A stretch of DNA of 46,922 nucleotides from Nostoc sp. NMS9 (GCF_017114995.1 NZ_JABXKL010000063.1:1-46922), one strand, 5' to 3'; numbered from the stretch's first letter, positions 1-8,538 are shown. Numbers and translations are program-made. Notes: generated by a model from the letters alone, not told the origin.

Positions 1-30
1 CTCCTCAATGTGATTCAGTATGTCACTCAT
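1..30 (-). CDS. start of a small gene running off the left edge (partial)
   Basis: Only ten codons are inside the window, reading MSDILNHIEE from the ATG at 30-28. The start codon overlaps the stop of the upstream minus-strand gene in an ATGA arrangement, which is the usual sign of translational coupling. The fragment is too short to assign a function. It is reported because the overlap makes an operon with the 27-242 gene likely. Confidence 0.4.
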   Translation of the reverse strand, partial: MSDILNHIEE

Positions 31-242
31 ATTTTCGTGTTAAAAAACTTCTCATGATGTTCTTTTATCACAAAATATACTATTTTGGAGATGTCTACTC
101 CTTGGCATAACTTGTTTAAGTTATCTCGAAGCAGTTCCGTGGGAATATCGCGTAAAATTACTTCTGCATCAGGAGAAAAAATGCCTTTTACTTCTTCGTC
201 TTTGTCGGGCAAGCTCACTAAGATTGGAATCGTCTCCATCAT
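27..242 (-). CDS. small hypothetical protein, 71 aa
   Basis: A short acidic protein with no family I recognise. It has no membrane segment or signal peptide. Two adjacent ATG codons open the frame (242 and 239). An AAGG ribosome-binding site lies about 8 bases upstream of the first on the minus strand. The stop overlaps the start of the next minus-strand gene (ATGA at 30-27), so the two are probably translated together. That overlap and the ribosome site are the main reasons to believe it is real. Function unknown. Confidence 0.5.
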   Translation of the reverse strand: MMETIPILVSLPDKDEEVKGIFSPDAEVILRDIPTELLRDNLNKLCQGVDISKIVYFVIKEHHEKFFNTKI

Positions 243-528
243 TTATACCTTATTCTAAAGTTTTGGAGAGAGATAAAATTCACAAACAGCTAAGTAGAAA
301 TTTTAGCTTAAGTGTAACTTAACATAATATTATAAATTTGCTTACAAGTATAGATACTAGATTTATCAACTTACTATATGGGAGTAAACAAAGGTGTATT
401 GTCCTTTTAATTAACCTAAAAGTGTGATATTTGTAAACTGTTAAAGTCTAATTCCTCTGAGATTAGCACCTTGTTTGATGAAATTTTGCAATGAATGCGG
501 AATAAAGTTTCTTCTCGTCTACACATTT

Positions 529-726
529 ATGGACTTCTACACAACAGTTTTGCGAAAGAGTGCGGGTTATTGGGTTGCTTTATGCTTAGAAAATGGACTG
601 GTAGGACAAGGGATAAATCCAGAAGCAGCAATCAAGCAACTTAATGAAGCGATCGCATCTTTTTTGGAAGTCTATAAAATAGAACCTGATATTTACCATG
701 CTTCACTCACTATAGAAGAATTGTAA
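529..726 (+). pseudogene. HicB-like antitoxin, truncated by an IS66 element
   Basis: The protein starting at the ATG at 529 (MDFYTTVLRKSAGYWVALCL) has the HicB antitoxin fold pattern. It shows an N-terminal beta strand, a WVALCLENGLVGQG strand-turn segment, then a helix rich in Ala/Glu (PEAAIKQLNEAIASFLEVY). An upstream in-frame start at 475 would add 18 residues that do not resemble the family. The TAA stop (724-726) is not native: it lies inside the GTAAGGATTC terminal repeat of the IS66 element that begins at 723. The original C-terminus, where relatives often carry a DNA-binding or extra strand segment, is therefore lost or replaced. No HicA partner gene is visible next to it. Whether the 65-residue product still folds is unknown. 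Confidence 0.6.
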
Positions 727-1845
727 GGATTCAGGTCTAATATTGTGGAAGTAATGAAGGGCAAGACTGAAAATTATTAGAGTCAGCAATTAGAGCTTGT
801 GCAAAAAAATCAATGACAGATCTGCCCTGACGGCGACAAGTCTGCACCACCGTCAACAAATTGGCAGTGTGTTGAAACCGCTCCATCGAACGGGAACCAC
901 CACTTACCTTACGTTTTGTGACAGCCAAGCGAAGCGAACGTTCGGCTTGATTGTTATCAGGAGGAACTTCAGGATGGTCAAGAAAATACCACCATTGGGA
1001 AGCTTTATCACGCAAAGAACGTAAAAACTTACCTGCCGTAGCTGAGGCTAAGTCAACCCAGTCATCGAGTGTTTGTTGCAACTTGAATTTGAATTGTTTG
1101 ACCCAATCGTTGTAAATGCCCGAATCGAGAGTTTCAAACCATTGAGCGTAATTTCTAAAAGCTTCATCAATTAAGTCAACAAAAGCTTCGCTGATAGCTT
1201 GGTTGTGAAGACCGGGAATCCTAAAAACGCCTGTAATTTCACCCCTAAATCTTGTCCTGGGATGATATCTTCTGGCCACTGGGAAGTTTGTATATTCCCA
1301 CAGCACTCACACACACAGGTATGGCGTTGATACTCCACTACTTCAATGGGACGTTCCACTAATTGCGCTACAGAGCGTTTTTCTACTTTTACTGCCGCAG
1401 GAGCAAATGCTTTTTGTCCACAACAGACACAATCAGTAGGTCGTAAAATTTCATAACGATCTATTCTGCCAAAACCTTTACGAGTCTTACCTTGATGTCC
1501 TGGCTGTCCCCCTGGTTTCTTTTTCGGTTGATTTGATTCTTCTTGCGGGGGTACCTTTTTGTTTTCGCTCTTTTTGTGGATATCTCCAGATGGTGGTTTC
1601 GACGAATTAGAACTGTCTAAATCTCTGCTGACTTTTAAACGCTCTATTTCTTGCTGTAGTTCTTTGATGATTTTCTGTAACTCACGTATTACCTTGCTCT
1701 GCTCAATGATTATCTCTACCAGTTCTTGTCTCGATAACTGGGTCAAGCTTTCTCGGTCTAAATTTTGAGGCAGGTTCTGGTTCATATCTGTGATACTCCA
1801 CCTCAACTGTCCTCTTTGTCAATACTCTGCCACCGGAATCCTTAC
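723..1845 (-). mobile_element. IS66-family element, internally deleted
   Basis: The element is bounded by inverted terminal repeats beginning GTAAGGATTC. The left copy starts at 723 and the right copy, read on the minus strand, ends at 1845. IS66-family ends characteristically begin GTAA. The length of about 1.1 kb is less than half of a full element because the middle of the transposase is missing. IS66 elements normally make 8-bp target duplications. The flanks here (GAAGAATT on the left, GAGGAAAC on the right) are similar but not identical, so no clean duplication is seen. The copy should be unable to move by itself. Confidence 0.75.
737..1785 (-). pseudogene. IS66 transposase remnant (N- and C-terminal parts only)
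   Basis: The 5' part (from the ATG at 1785 to about 1215) encodes the IS66 leader: a coiled coil, the SNSSKPPSGD motif typical of the family, a Lys/Pro/Gly-rich linker (KPGGQPGHQG) and a CxxC...CxCCG zinc-finger segment. The 3' part (about 1200 to 737) encodes the C-terminal catalytic segment with PDNNQAERSLR, which carries the Glu of the DDE triad. The two parts are in different frames. The roughly 200 residues between them, which should hold the two catalytic Asp residues, are absent. The junction is near 1205-1215. This is a deletion derivative without transposase activity. Confidence 0.8.
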
Positions 1846-2218
1846 GAGGAAACAGGGATTAAAATAAATTTCTTTCCTAAAGAATCTCCTTTTACATTAG
1901 AAGAAACCTTAAAAAATAGTTATTAGGTTGCATTAATTAATTTTGATTTGTAATTAAACAAAGTTTTGGCTATTGGGTAGCTCAAGAAAATTTACATAAA
2001 AGTGCATAAGGTAGCCCATCGTAGACTTCGGATATTAATTGCTGTACGATCGCCATCTCACTAATTTTTTATACCAACCATAATTCATGTCTTCGTCCCC
2101 GGATGTGTCTATAGTCTGGGACTTGCTGCAATTGTTCGACGAGATTCATACTTGTTAGTTATCCATTTTTCTCCACCCTATACAAATCATTATTATTTTT
2201 TTCTCGTTGTATGTATGA
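1846..2218. other. gene-free stretch with fragments of mobile DNA
   Basis: Directly after the IS66 end, 1846-1926 can be read on the plus strand as EETGIKINFFPKES and so on up to a TAG. It could be displaced C-terminal coding sequence, but I cannot tie it to a family. Further along lies the ISAs1 remnant listed separately. Nothing else is recognisable. Confidence 0.4.
2069..2149 (-). pseudogene. ISAs1-family transposase, N-terminal remnant
   Basis: Starting at the ATG at 2149, the minus strand encodes MNLVEQLQQVPDYRHIRGRR, then HELWLV and a stop at 2071-2069. This matches the conserved N-terminus of ISAs1-family transposases (L..L..VPDxRxxRGxRHxLxxVL). The rest of the roughly 350-residue protein is missing. 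The reading after the stop does not resume the family pattern. It is a relic, close to the IS66 remnant, and marks this stretch as a site of repeated insertion. Confidence 0.6.
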
Positions 2219-2364
2219 AAGCACCCTGTCCAACGCTAGTTGGGAAGTGGTTGGGGGTTAAGTCTATGACTCAACTTAGAAGCGTAGACTAAATAGCCCT
2301 GACAATTGGGCTGAAGCAGAAAATGTAACTGTATTGTAACGGTGGCTTTAGCTGCCGTTTTTTG
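2219..2364 (+). ncRNA. candidate structured RNA or ndhD leader ending in an intrinsic terminator
   Basis: Four hairpins follow one another on the plus strand in a gene-free stretch. (1) 2230-2243, CCAAC/GTTGG with a four-base loop. (2) 2261-2290, an 8-bp stem AGTCTATG/CGTAGACT with one G-U pair. (3) 2295-2312, AGCCC/GGGCT. (4) 2339-2358, an 8-bp stem ACGGTGGC/GCTGCCGT with a TTTA loop, followed by six T. The last is a textbook Rho-independent terminator, uncommon between cyanobacterial genes. No coding gene on this strand needs it. This suggests a small RNA of about 145 nt or an attenuated leader of ndhD, whose start codon is 212 bases further on. The 5' end is my estimate; no clear promoter was found. 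Confidence 0.45.
2339..2363 (+). terminator. Rho-independent terminator
   Basis: An 8-bp stem (two G-U pairs) closed by a TTTA tetraloop and followed directly by TTTTTT. It sits 212 bases upstream of the ndhD start codon and would end any plus-strand transcript that begins between the IS66 remnant and this point. Confidence 0.7.
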
Positions 2365-2575
2365 TTGACGTTGCAAAAGTTTACATTTAGAATGGAATCG
2401 TCAAAACTCGATAAGTATTTATTCTTATTTATTCTGAAAATTTGACATTCAATGAGTATATGTTCTTATCTCTGTCAAAAATTTAATATTCTAGAGTTAA
2501 AGAATATTTACAAAAGTATTAATTCCTTAATATAATGAAATCAAAAGTGATAAGGCAAATTGATTGTCAGAAGTG

Positions 2576-4189
2576 ATGAATGCTATTGAATTTCCCTGGC
2601 TAACAGCCATAATCCTCTTACCCTTGGTGGCTACCTTAGCCATCCCCCTAATCCCAGACAAGGAAGGTAGAACTGTCCGCTGGTATGGTCTGGGAGTTGC
2701 TTTTGCCGATTTTGCACTGATGATTTATACCTTTTGGTATAAGTACGACTTCCAGAGTTCAAGACTCCAACTTATAGAAAACTATCCTTGGATACCGCAG
2801 TTAGGTTTGCATTGGGCTGTGGGGGTTGATGGTTTATCGATGCCCTTGCTGCTTCTGACAGGCTTAATAAATACCCTCGCAATATTCGCGGCTTGGAAAG
2901 TTAACACCAAGCCGCGATTATTTTATGGTTTGATGTTAGCGATGTACAGCGCCCAGCTTGGCGTATTTGTTGCCCAAGATTTGCTGTTATTCTTCCTGAT
3001 GTGGGAAATCGAGTTAGTGCCGGTTTACCTGCTGATTTCCATTTGGGGAGGACAAAACCGCCGTTATGCCGCTACCAAATTCATTCTTTACACCGCCGCT
3101 GCATCAATATTTATCTTGATTGCCGGTTTTGCACTTGTCTTCTCTGGAGATACCGTCACTTTCGATATGGCAACTCTAGGAATGAAAGAATATCCCAAAA
3201 CCTTAGAATTGTTGGTTTATGCAGGTTTCTTAATTGCCTTCGGTGTAAAGTTACCGATTTTCCCTTTACACACTTGGCTACCTGATGCCCACGGTGAAGC
3301 ATCAGCACCCGGTTCGATGATTTTGGCTGGTGTGTTGTTAAAAATGGGTGGTTATGCTCTGATCCGCTTCAATGTGGAAATGTTGCCCAATGCCCATGTG
3401 ACTTTTGCTCCAGTGTTAGCAGTTTTGGGTGTGGTTAACATTGTCTACGGTGCTTGCTGTGCCTTTGCTCAAACCAATCTCAAACGCCGCTTGGCTTACT
3501 CTTCAATTGCCCACATGGGGTTTGTGCTGATTGGGATTGCCTCTTACACAGAGCTGGGTATCAGCGGTGCAGTGCTACAGATGGTTTCTCACGGCTTGAT
3601 TGCTGCTAGCTTGTTCTTCCTGTCTGGCGTGACTTACGATCGCACCCACACCTTGATGATGGATAAAATGGGCGGTATGGCTAAGGTAATGCCCAAAACC
3701 TTTGCTCTATTTACCATTGGTTCAATGGCTTCTCTTGCTTTACCCGGAATGAGTGGTTTTGTAGGTGAGTTGATGGTGTTTCTGGGTATCGCCAGCAGTG
3801 ATGTTTACAGTTCCAGCTTCAAAGTTGTAGTCGTGCTGCTGTCAGCAGTTGGCGTGATTTTGACACCGATTTATTTACTGTCGATGCTGCGTCAAGTGTT
3901 CTACGGGGAGCAAAATAAAGAGTTGCACTTGGATGCTGTAATATCTGATGTCAAACCCCGCGAAATATTTATTACCGCTTGTTTGCTACTGCCAATCATT
4001 GGAATCGGGTTTTATCCCAAATTAGCAACGCAGACTTATGATGTGAAAGCAGTAGAATTAGCCGCCCATGCGCGTCAAGTTCTACCAGTTGTTGCTCATC
4101 AACAACCATCAAGTCTGTACTCGCGTATTTTCTCTGCACCAACATTGGCTACTTCTCAAGTTGAAAGTTCGATTAACATTTCTGAGTAA
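2576..4189 (+). CDS. ndhD: NAD(P)H-quinone oxidoreductase chain 4 (NdhD1-type)
   Basis: This is a membrane subunit of the cyanobacterial NDH-1 complex, homologous to mitochondrial ND4 and part of the proton-pumping arm in the thylakoid membrane. The 537-residue length and about 14 hydrophobic segments fit NdhD. Diagnostic stretches include LLFFLMWEIELVPVYLLI with the conserved channel Glu, KLPIFPLHTWLPDAHGEAS, and NLKRRLAYSSIAHMGF, which are hallmarks of the antiporter-like family. The overall sequence resembles NdhD1 of Nostoc strains (respiration and cyclic flow) more than the NdhD3/D4 forms used for CO2 uptake. I place the start at the ATG at 2576; a TTG at 2564 would add four residues. 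The gene stands alone; ndhF is not adjacent. Confidence 0.95.
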   Translation: MNAIEFPWLTAIILLPLVATLAIPLIPDKEGRTVRWYGLGVAFADFALMIYTFWYKYDFQSSRLQLIENYPWIPQLGLHWAVGVDGLSMPLLLLTGLINTLAIFAAWKVNTKPRLFYGLMLAMYSAQLGVFVAQDLLLFFLMWEIELVPVYLLISIWGGQNRRYAATKFILYTAAASIFILIAGFALVFSGDTVTFDMATLGMKEYPKTLELLVYAGFLIAFGVKLPIFPLHTWLPDAHGEASAPGSMILAGVLLKMGGYALIRFNVEMLPNAHVTFAPVLAVLGVVNIVYGACCAFAQTNLKRRLAYSSIAHMGFVLIGIASYTELGISGAVLQMVSHGLIAASLFFLSGVTYDRTHTLMMDKMGGMAKVMPKTFALFTIGSMASLALPGMSGFVGELMVFLGIASSDVYSSSFKVVVVLLSAVGVILTPIYLLSMLRQVFYGEQNKELHLDAVISDVKPREIFITACLLLPIIGIGFYPKLATQTYDVKAVELAAHARQVLPVVAHQQPSSLYSRIFSAPTLATSQVESSINISE

Positions 4190-4424
4190 ATTAACTTCCC
4201 ATTAAGGGGTCTGCAAGTAAATTCTAAATCCGCGACTTTCGCATCGAACGCAATGCTGTGGGAGAATTGATGATTACTTTTTGCTTTACTGTTTAACTCC
4301 AGTTGGTAGAAATTTTACTTGTTTGGCTAATGCTTGAGTCATTTTGCCGTCTGCTTTATGTCAAATTTGACCCTTTCTCAAACCTCTCCACAACACGAGG
4401 AGAGGCTTAATCAACGAACTGAAG

Positions 4425-5243
4425 TTAAACTGTCGTCGCAGCAGCACTTGGTAAATTCACTTTCAAGCGCTTAAACATCGCTTCTCGTGCTTTTACAGCG
4501 AGACTATCGTCAAAAGGTTCTAAGGTAATTTCCTGCTGATACTTTAGCCGCAGCGCTGTTTGAATTAACCAATCGGCAACAAAGGGATTTTTCGGTAACA
4601 AAGGACCGTGAGAATAAGTAGCGATCGCATTCTGATAAAATGCTCCTTCTGTCCCATCTTCACCATTATTTCCCAAGCCGTACACAACTCGCCCTAAAGC
4701 TTCCACTTTCCCCAACTTGGTACGTCCGCCGTGATTTTCAAAGCCTACCAAATATGGTGTGCTACCCGTCATCTCTTTTAAATCTCGCGCCAGACGTGAA
4801 GCTGTCACTTCAATTACCAAGTTGCCAATACAGCGCTTAGTATTTTCACCAGGATGCACAGAAACTAAATCGAGTATTCCCAAACCATCAATTCGTTGTC
4901 CCAAGCCTGGTTCATAATAATGTCCCAGTAATTGGGGTGAACCACAAGTAAATACTCCCGGTGTTCCATTTTCGATTTTTTCGCGCATTGCATCAGCTTT
5001 CGCACCTTGCAAATCACGCATGACAATCTCTTGCTGGCGGTCTTGTGCGCCACCACCAACTATGACATCTACAGTTTTAATATCTGCGGCAGTGGAATTT
5101 TGATCTAAGGGTAACACTTTAACATCGTATCCCCGCCATTGAGCGCGACGTTCTATAGTAATGACATTACCGCGATCGCCATAAGTACTCATCAGCATCG
5201 GATAAAGCCAACCAATTGTTAATTCCAAATTTTGAGAAGTCAT
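4425..5243 (-). CDS. gatD: lipid II isoglutaminyl synthase, glutaminase subunit GatD
   Basis: A class I glutamine amidotransferase of the CobB/CobQ-like group, 272 residues. The nucleophile is the Cys in GVFTCGSPQLLGHYYE and the partner His lies in YSHGPLLPKNP, both where GatD carries them. In characterised Gram-positive systems GatD supplies ammonia to MurT, which amidates the alpha-carboxyl of D-Glu in lipid II. The context supports this: murT lies just upstream on the same strand, separated by 172 bp filled with short tandem repeats. The N-terminus (LTIGWLYPMLMSTYGDRGN) is typical of the family. That the substrate here is lipid II is inferred from the pairing. Confidence 0.88.
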   Translation of the reverse strand: MTSQNLELTIGWLYPMLMSTYGDRGNVITIERRAQWRGYDVKVLPLDQNSTAADIKTVDVIVGGGAQDRQQEIVMRDLQGAKADAMREKIENGTPGVFTCGSPQLLGHYYEPGLGQRIDGLGILDLVSVHPGENTKRCIGNLVIEVTASRLARDLKEMTGSTPYLVGFENHGGRTKLGKVEALGRVVYGLGNNGEDGTEGAFYQNAIATYSHGPLLPKNPFVADWLIQTALRLKYQQEITLEPFDDSLAVKAREAMFKRLKVNLPSAAATTV

Positions 5244-5250
5244 AAATTTA

Positions 5251-5362
5251 GGGAATGGGGAATAGGGAATGGGGCATGGGGAATGGGGAATGGGGAGTAG
5301 GGAATGGAGGGAGATGAGGGAGAAATCAATTCAAAATTCAAAATTCAAAATTCAAAATTAAA
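5251..5362. repeat. short tandem repeats (GGGAATG and AATTCAA types)
   Basis: About 60 bases of degenerate GGGAATG/GGGGAAT heptamers (5251-5313) are followed by AATTCAA heptamers (about 5329-5359). These are the short tandemly repeated repetitive sequences common in Nostocales genomes. They fill the gap between murT and gatD. Similar tracts recur across the window. Confidence 0.85.
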
Positions 5363-5415
5363 GAACTTCTGCCTCCTGCCTCCTCTTTCCCAATACCCAA
5401 TGCCCAATGAAAAAT

Positions 5416-6753
5416 TTAAAGAATTTTCCGACCAGTCAGAACTTCTCGTACTTCTAGCATGGCTGAGTAGGTGGGTAGAATATGCAAAGTTTCATTCTCT
5501 GGTGTATGCTCTAATGCAGTTGCGATCGCTTGTCGCAAATCTTCTTCTACAATTAAATTTAAGTTACTCTCAGGTGACTTTTGGCTGTAACGTAGACGTA
5601 GTGCCATATCATAGACGCGATCGCCACTCACGACTAAAGTGCCTCCCCGTTCGACTAATTTCTCAGTATCTACGTCCCAAATCCAGGATACATCAGTGCC
5701 ATCGGGCGTGCGATCGTTCAATACTAGCAGTGTGGTTTTATCTGTGCTTTGAGTAACTACGCGAATGGTTTCATTCGTTCCTACAGGATTTTTGGATAAC
5801 AATATTCGCACTCGTTTACCATTAATTACTAAATCTTCAGCCCGACCAAAAGCAGCTTGGAAATTGTTAATAGTATCTCTAATTGTTGCTTCATCAACTC
5901 CTAACTCAATAGCCGCAGTTGCAGCAGCTAAAGTATTATATTTGTTGTACAAACCAACTAGAATTTGCGACCATTCATTACTTTCTAAAGTCGGTTTACT
6001 TTTACTAAAACCACACTTGGGACAAGTAAAATCTCCCAAATGAGACAAATAAACACCCTTATAATCTAGGGAATGTCCACATTTGGGACAATAAATAGAA
6101 TCAACAGCGTGAGGAATAGCTTCCAGATAATGTTCTGGTTCATTCAAACCAAAGAATAACACCCGTTGGCGTAGCTGCTGACCCAGGTTAGATAAAGTTG
6201 GGTCATCAGCATTAGGAATTACCACCGTTTCTGCTGGTAGTGTAGAAATAACTTTTGTCCAACGTTTACTAATTGTGTCTACTTCGCCGTACCTATCTAG
6301 TTGGTCGCGGAACAAGTTTAAACAAAGAATGATTCGCGGCTGGAGTGGCGTTAATACTCTTGGTACAATATTTTCATCAACTTCCAAAATGGCGTAATCA
6401 GCATTTAGCGTGCCTAGTAAGTTGGTGCTTTCCAACAGCGCCGTCATTAAGCCATTTTCCAGATTTGCACCTGTAGAATTATGAGTGACGCGAAAACCCT
6501 TGCGTTCTAGTATCGTGGATAAAAGCAGTGCTGTAGTGGTTTTGCCGTTAGTACCAGCAATTAAAATCACTCCGTTTTTAACTTGCTGACTCAATAATTG
6601 TAAAAGTCGGGGTTCAATGCGACGAGCAATCGAGCCTGGTAATACACTAGCAGCACCCAGACGGAGCGCTCGCACAATAAACGTCACACTTTTTGCCACT
6701 GACACCGCGAAACCCAATCGCAGCCTATCTATGAATTGTATTTTGTTTCCCAC
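5416..6753 (-). CDS. murT: lipid II isoglutaminyl synthase, ATP-dependent subunit MurT
   Basis: A Mur-ligase-family protein of 445 residues. The P-loop GTNGKTTT is at residues 67-74. A four-Cys zinc ribbon (CPKC at 222-225 and CPKC at 244-247) sits in the central domain, and a C-terminal DUF1727/MurT_C domain follows from about residue 315. The ribbon plus DUF1727 separates MurT from MurC-F. With GatD it uses ATP and glutamine to convert D-Glu of lipid II to D-isoglutamine. A hydrophobic N-terminal stretch (residues 13-40) precedes the ligase domain. gatD follows on the same strand. The pair is best known from Gram-positive bacteria, but homologues do occur in cyanobacteria. Confidence 0.9.
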   Translation of the reverse strand: MGNKIQFIDRLRLGFAVSVAKSVTFIVRALRLGAASVLPGSIARRIEPRLLQLLSQQVKNGVILIAGTNGKTTTALLLSTILERKGFRVTHNSTGANLENGLMTALLESTNLLGTLNADYAILEVDENIVPRVLTPLQPRIILCLNLFRDQLDRYGEVDTISKRWTKVISTLPAETVVIPNADDPTLSNLGQQLRQRVLFFGLNEPEHYLEAIPHAVDSIYCPKCGHSLDYKGVYLSHLGDFTCPKCGFSKSKPTLESNEWSQILVGLYNKYNTLAAATAAIELGVDEATIRDTINNFQAAFGRAEDLVINGKRVRILLSKNPVGTNETIRVVTQSTDKTTLLVLNDRTPDGTDVSWIWDVDTEKLVERGGTLVVSGDRVYDMALRLRYSQKSPESNLNLIVEEDLRQAIATALEHTPENETLHILPTYSAMLEVREVLTGRKIL

Positions 6754-7040
6754 ATCTCTACCCTAGTCTTCTGGCGGTTGCTAATTAAAAGTGCAAATTT
6801 AATCTTGTGAGTTTAGCGAATCCTGGCTGAAAAAGCCAGTCATCGCAATTTTGAATTTTGGATTGTTGCGCTACTTTACCTCTGTTTTGACTTGCGCGTA
6901 GCGATACCAGCCACTTGCGAGAGATAATCTCAGTAGGCGTTATCTTAAAAAATAGTGCGTGGGCGTAATTACATATCCAGCCCAGTTGGCCGAATTCAGC
7001 ACAAACTCACGACAAGTAGTAGCTTGCAAGGTTCCTTTTG

Positions 7041-7628
7041 ATGAATAGCACAAAGTTTCTTTTTTTACATAAACAAATTACTAGCTGGCGAAGGTGGTTG
7101 TCCAAATGCCTGTTGTTGCTTGTAAGTCTTTTCATTATAAGTATGCAACCTGCATCTGCTGGTCTTAATAATGATTTATATGATGGCAACATCTTTGTCG
7201 TTTATGCTGGCAATGGTTCATTGGTTCCTCCCAAACAGACACTCGCACAGTCTTTAGCGGAACATAAACCCGTATTTTTGGCTTTTTACGTAGATGACAG
7301 CAGCGAGTCCAAAAGATATGCCATTTCCATTTCACGGGTACAGGAATTCTATGGTCGAGTCGCAGAAATTATCCCGATAAATGTAGATACTATCCCGCCG
7401 AAACAAACCTATGACCCTACAGAAGTAGGATATTACTATTCTGGGGGTGTTCCTCAAGTCGTTGTGTTTAATAAATCAGGTGAGGTAGTTTTGAATAAAA
7501 AGGGTCAAGTACCTTTTGAAGAGATAGATGATCAATTTCGTAAAATCTTTGATTTATTACCACGCACTGAGACAACACAGCTAAAGCGGCGAGCTTTTAA
7601 CGAGTTTAGTAGTGAGTTAGCTAAGTAA
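7041..7628 (+). CDS. thylakoid membrane photosystem I accumulation factor, thioredoxin-like
   Basis: A 195-residue protein with an N-terminal hydrophobic segment (LSKCLLLLVSLFIISMQPASA, residues 21-41) that is either a signal peptide or an anchor. A thioredoxin-fold domain follows (KPVFLAFYVDDSSESKRYA, then GGVPQVVVFNKSGEVVLNKKGQ with the conserved cis-Pro position). The CxxC redox motif is absent, so it is unlikely to be an oxidoreductase. The pattern matches the cyanobacterial and plastid family annotated as a PSI accumulation factor, which acts on the thylakoid membrane. The start is the ATG at 7041; a TTG one codon earlier is also in frame. It appears monocistronic. Confidence 0.75.
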   Translation: MNSTKFLFLHKQITSWRRWLSKCLLLLVSLFIISMQPASAGLNNDLYDGNIFVVYAGNGSLVPPKQTLAQSLAEHKPVFLAFYVDDSSESKRYAISISRVQEFYGRVAEIIPINVDTIPPKQTYDPTEVGYYYSGGVPQVVVFNKSGEVVLNKKGQVPFEEIDDQFRKIFDLLPRTETTQLKRRAFNEFSSELAK

Positions 7629-7804
7629 CTTATGGGGTAGACCAAATTGGTCTGCCCTAATTTTTAGTTATATCTGTTACTACATTGCTACCGATGTCAA
7701 AGCATAATATTGAAATATCTGGATTCACAATTGAGGAAATTAATCCATAGTCTATAGTCCGTAATCAATCCCCATTGCCCAATAATTAACTAAAGTGTAT
7801 TCTG

Positions 7805-8413
7805 ATGTCAAAGGTTTACACCACCCAGGAACTAATTCAAATTTTGGCAGCCGAACGCCAAGCTTGCCTCAAAGGAAAACGCTTAAAGTTAGAAATAAAA
7901 GTCTCTGGCAATCCTGTAATTGACCAGTTTATCAGCACTGATGGATTGCAACAGTTTACTGCGTATCAAGATTTCAAAACTGCAATTCATGATTATCAGA
8001 AAGAAAATCGAGTTTCCGGTATTATTTGGCGGGAAGTGACAGTTAAAGGAAAAAACTTGCACTATCCCGAAATAGATAGTGAGTTAATTGCCCTCAATGG
8101 TGACTTAGAGATATTAAAAGCCGCTAAAAATTCCATCGTAGAATTTTGGTATGATGTCACTATAGGGATGGATTTATACTTGAGTTTTAATAATAGTAAA
8201 CAACACCAACAAATTGTCACATCAGATGTAGAAAGAATTGTTCAAAGAACAGAGTGGGCAAGTTTGTGCAAGTGGGAAAATTCTAGCTTTTTGGAAATGA
8301 TTTTGCAGCTAGGGTGGGGTAAACCAGAAGAGGCTTATTATAAACGAGGAAGACCGCGATCGGGTAGTGAATATATTCATGCAGTCAATCCCGGAAATCG
8401 CCCTATTGGTTGA
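7805..8413 (+). CDS. conserved cyanobacterial hypothetical protein, 202 aa
   Basis: A soluble protein without a signal peptide or membrane helices. The N-terminus (YTTQELIQILAAERQACLKGKRL) looks helical. The C-terminus holds a basic GRPRSGSEY segment. The codon use and steady amino-acid pattern look like a genuine gene. I do not recognise a domain and offer no function. It lies between the PSI factor and hicA, all on the plus strand, with gaps of more than 100 bp, so co-transcription is not evident. Confidence 0.7.
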   Translation: MSKVYTTQELIQILAAERQACLKGKRLKLEIKVSGNPVIDQFISTDGLQQFTAYQDFKTAIHDYQKENRVSGIIWREVTVKGKNLHYPEIDSELIALNGDLEILKAAKNSIVEFWYDVTIGMDLYLSFNNSKQHQQIVTSDVERIVQRTEWASLCKWENSSFLEMILQLGWGKPEEAYYKRGRPRSGSEYIHAVNPGNRPIG

Positions 8414-8538
8414 TTGATATGTTGGGTAGTAATACTGAAAACCACGACAAAATGAGGGATAGAATTGCGTTTACTTTGCTTTCTTAATAAGGCACTCTAT
8501 CTGTAACATAAATTTTAACTGTACAGATAAGTAGTAGC

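Noticed and set aside
5251..5362. Tandem repeats considered as a CRISPR or replication origin
   Set aside because: Heptamer units are too short, degenerate and recur at many places; no direct repeat-spacer pattern.
5304..5756. A 150-codon plus-strand frame across the murT end
   Set aside because: It is antisense to the conserved MurT C-terminus and starts in tandem repeats.
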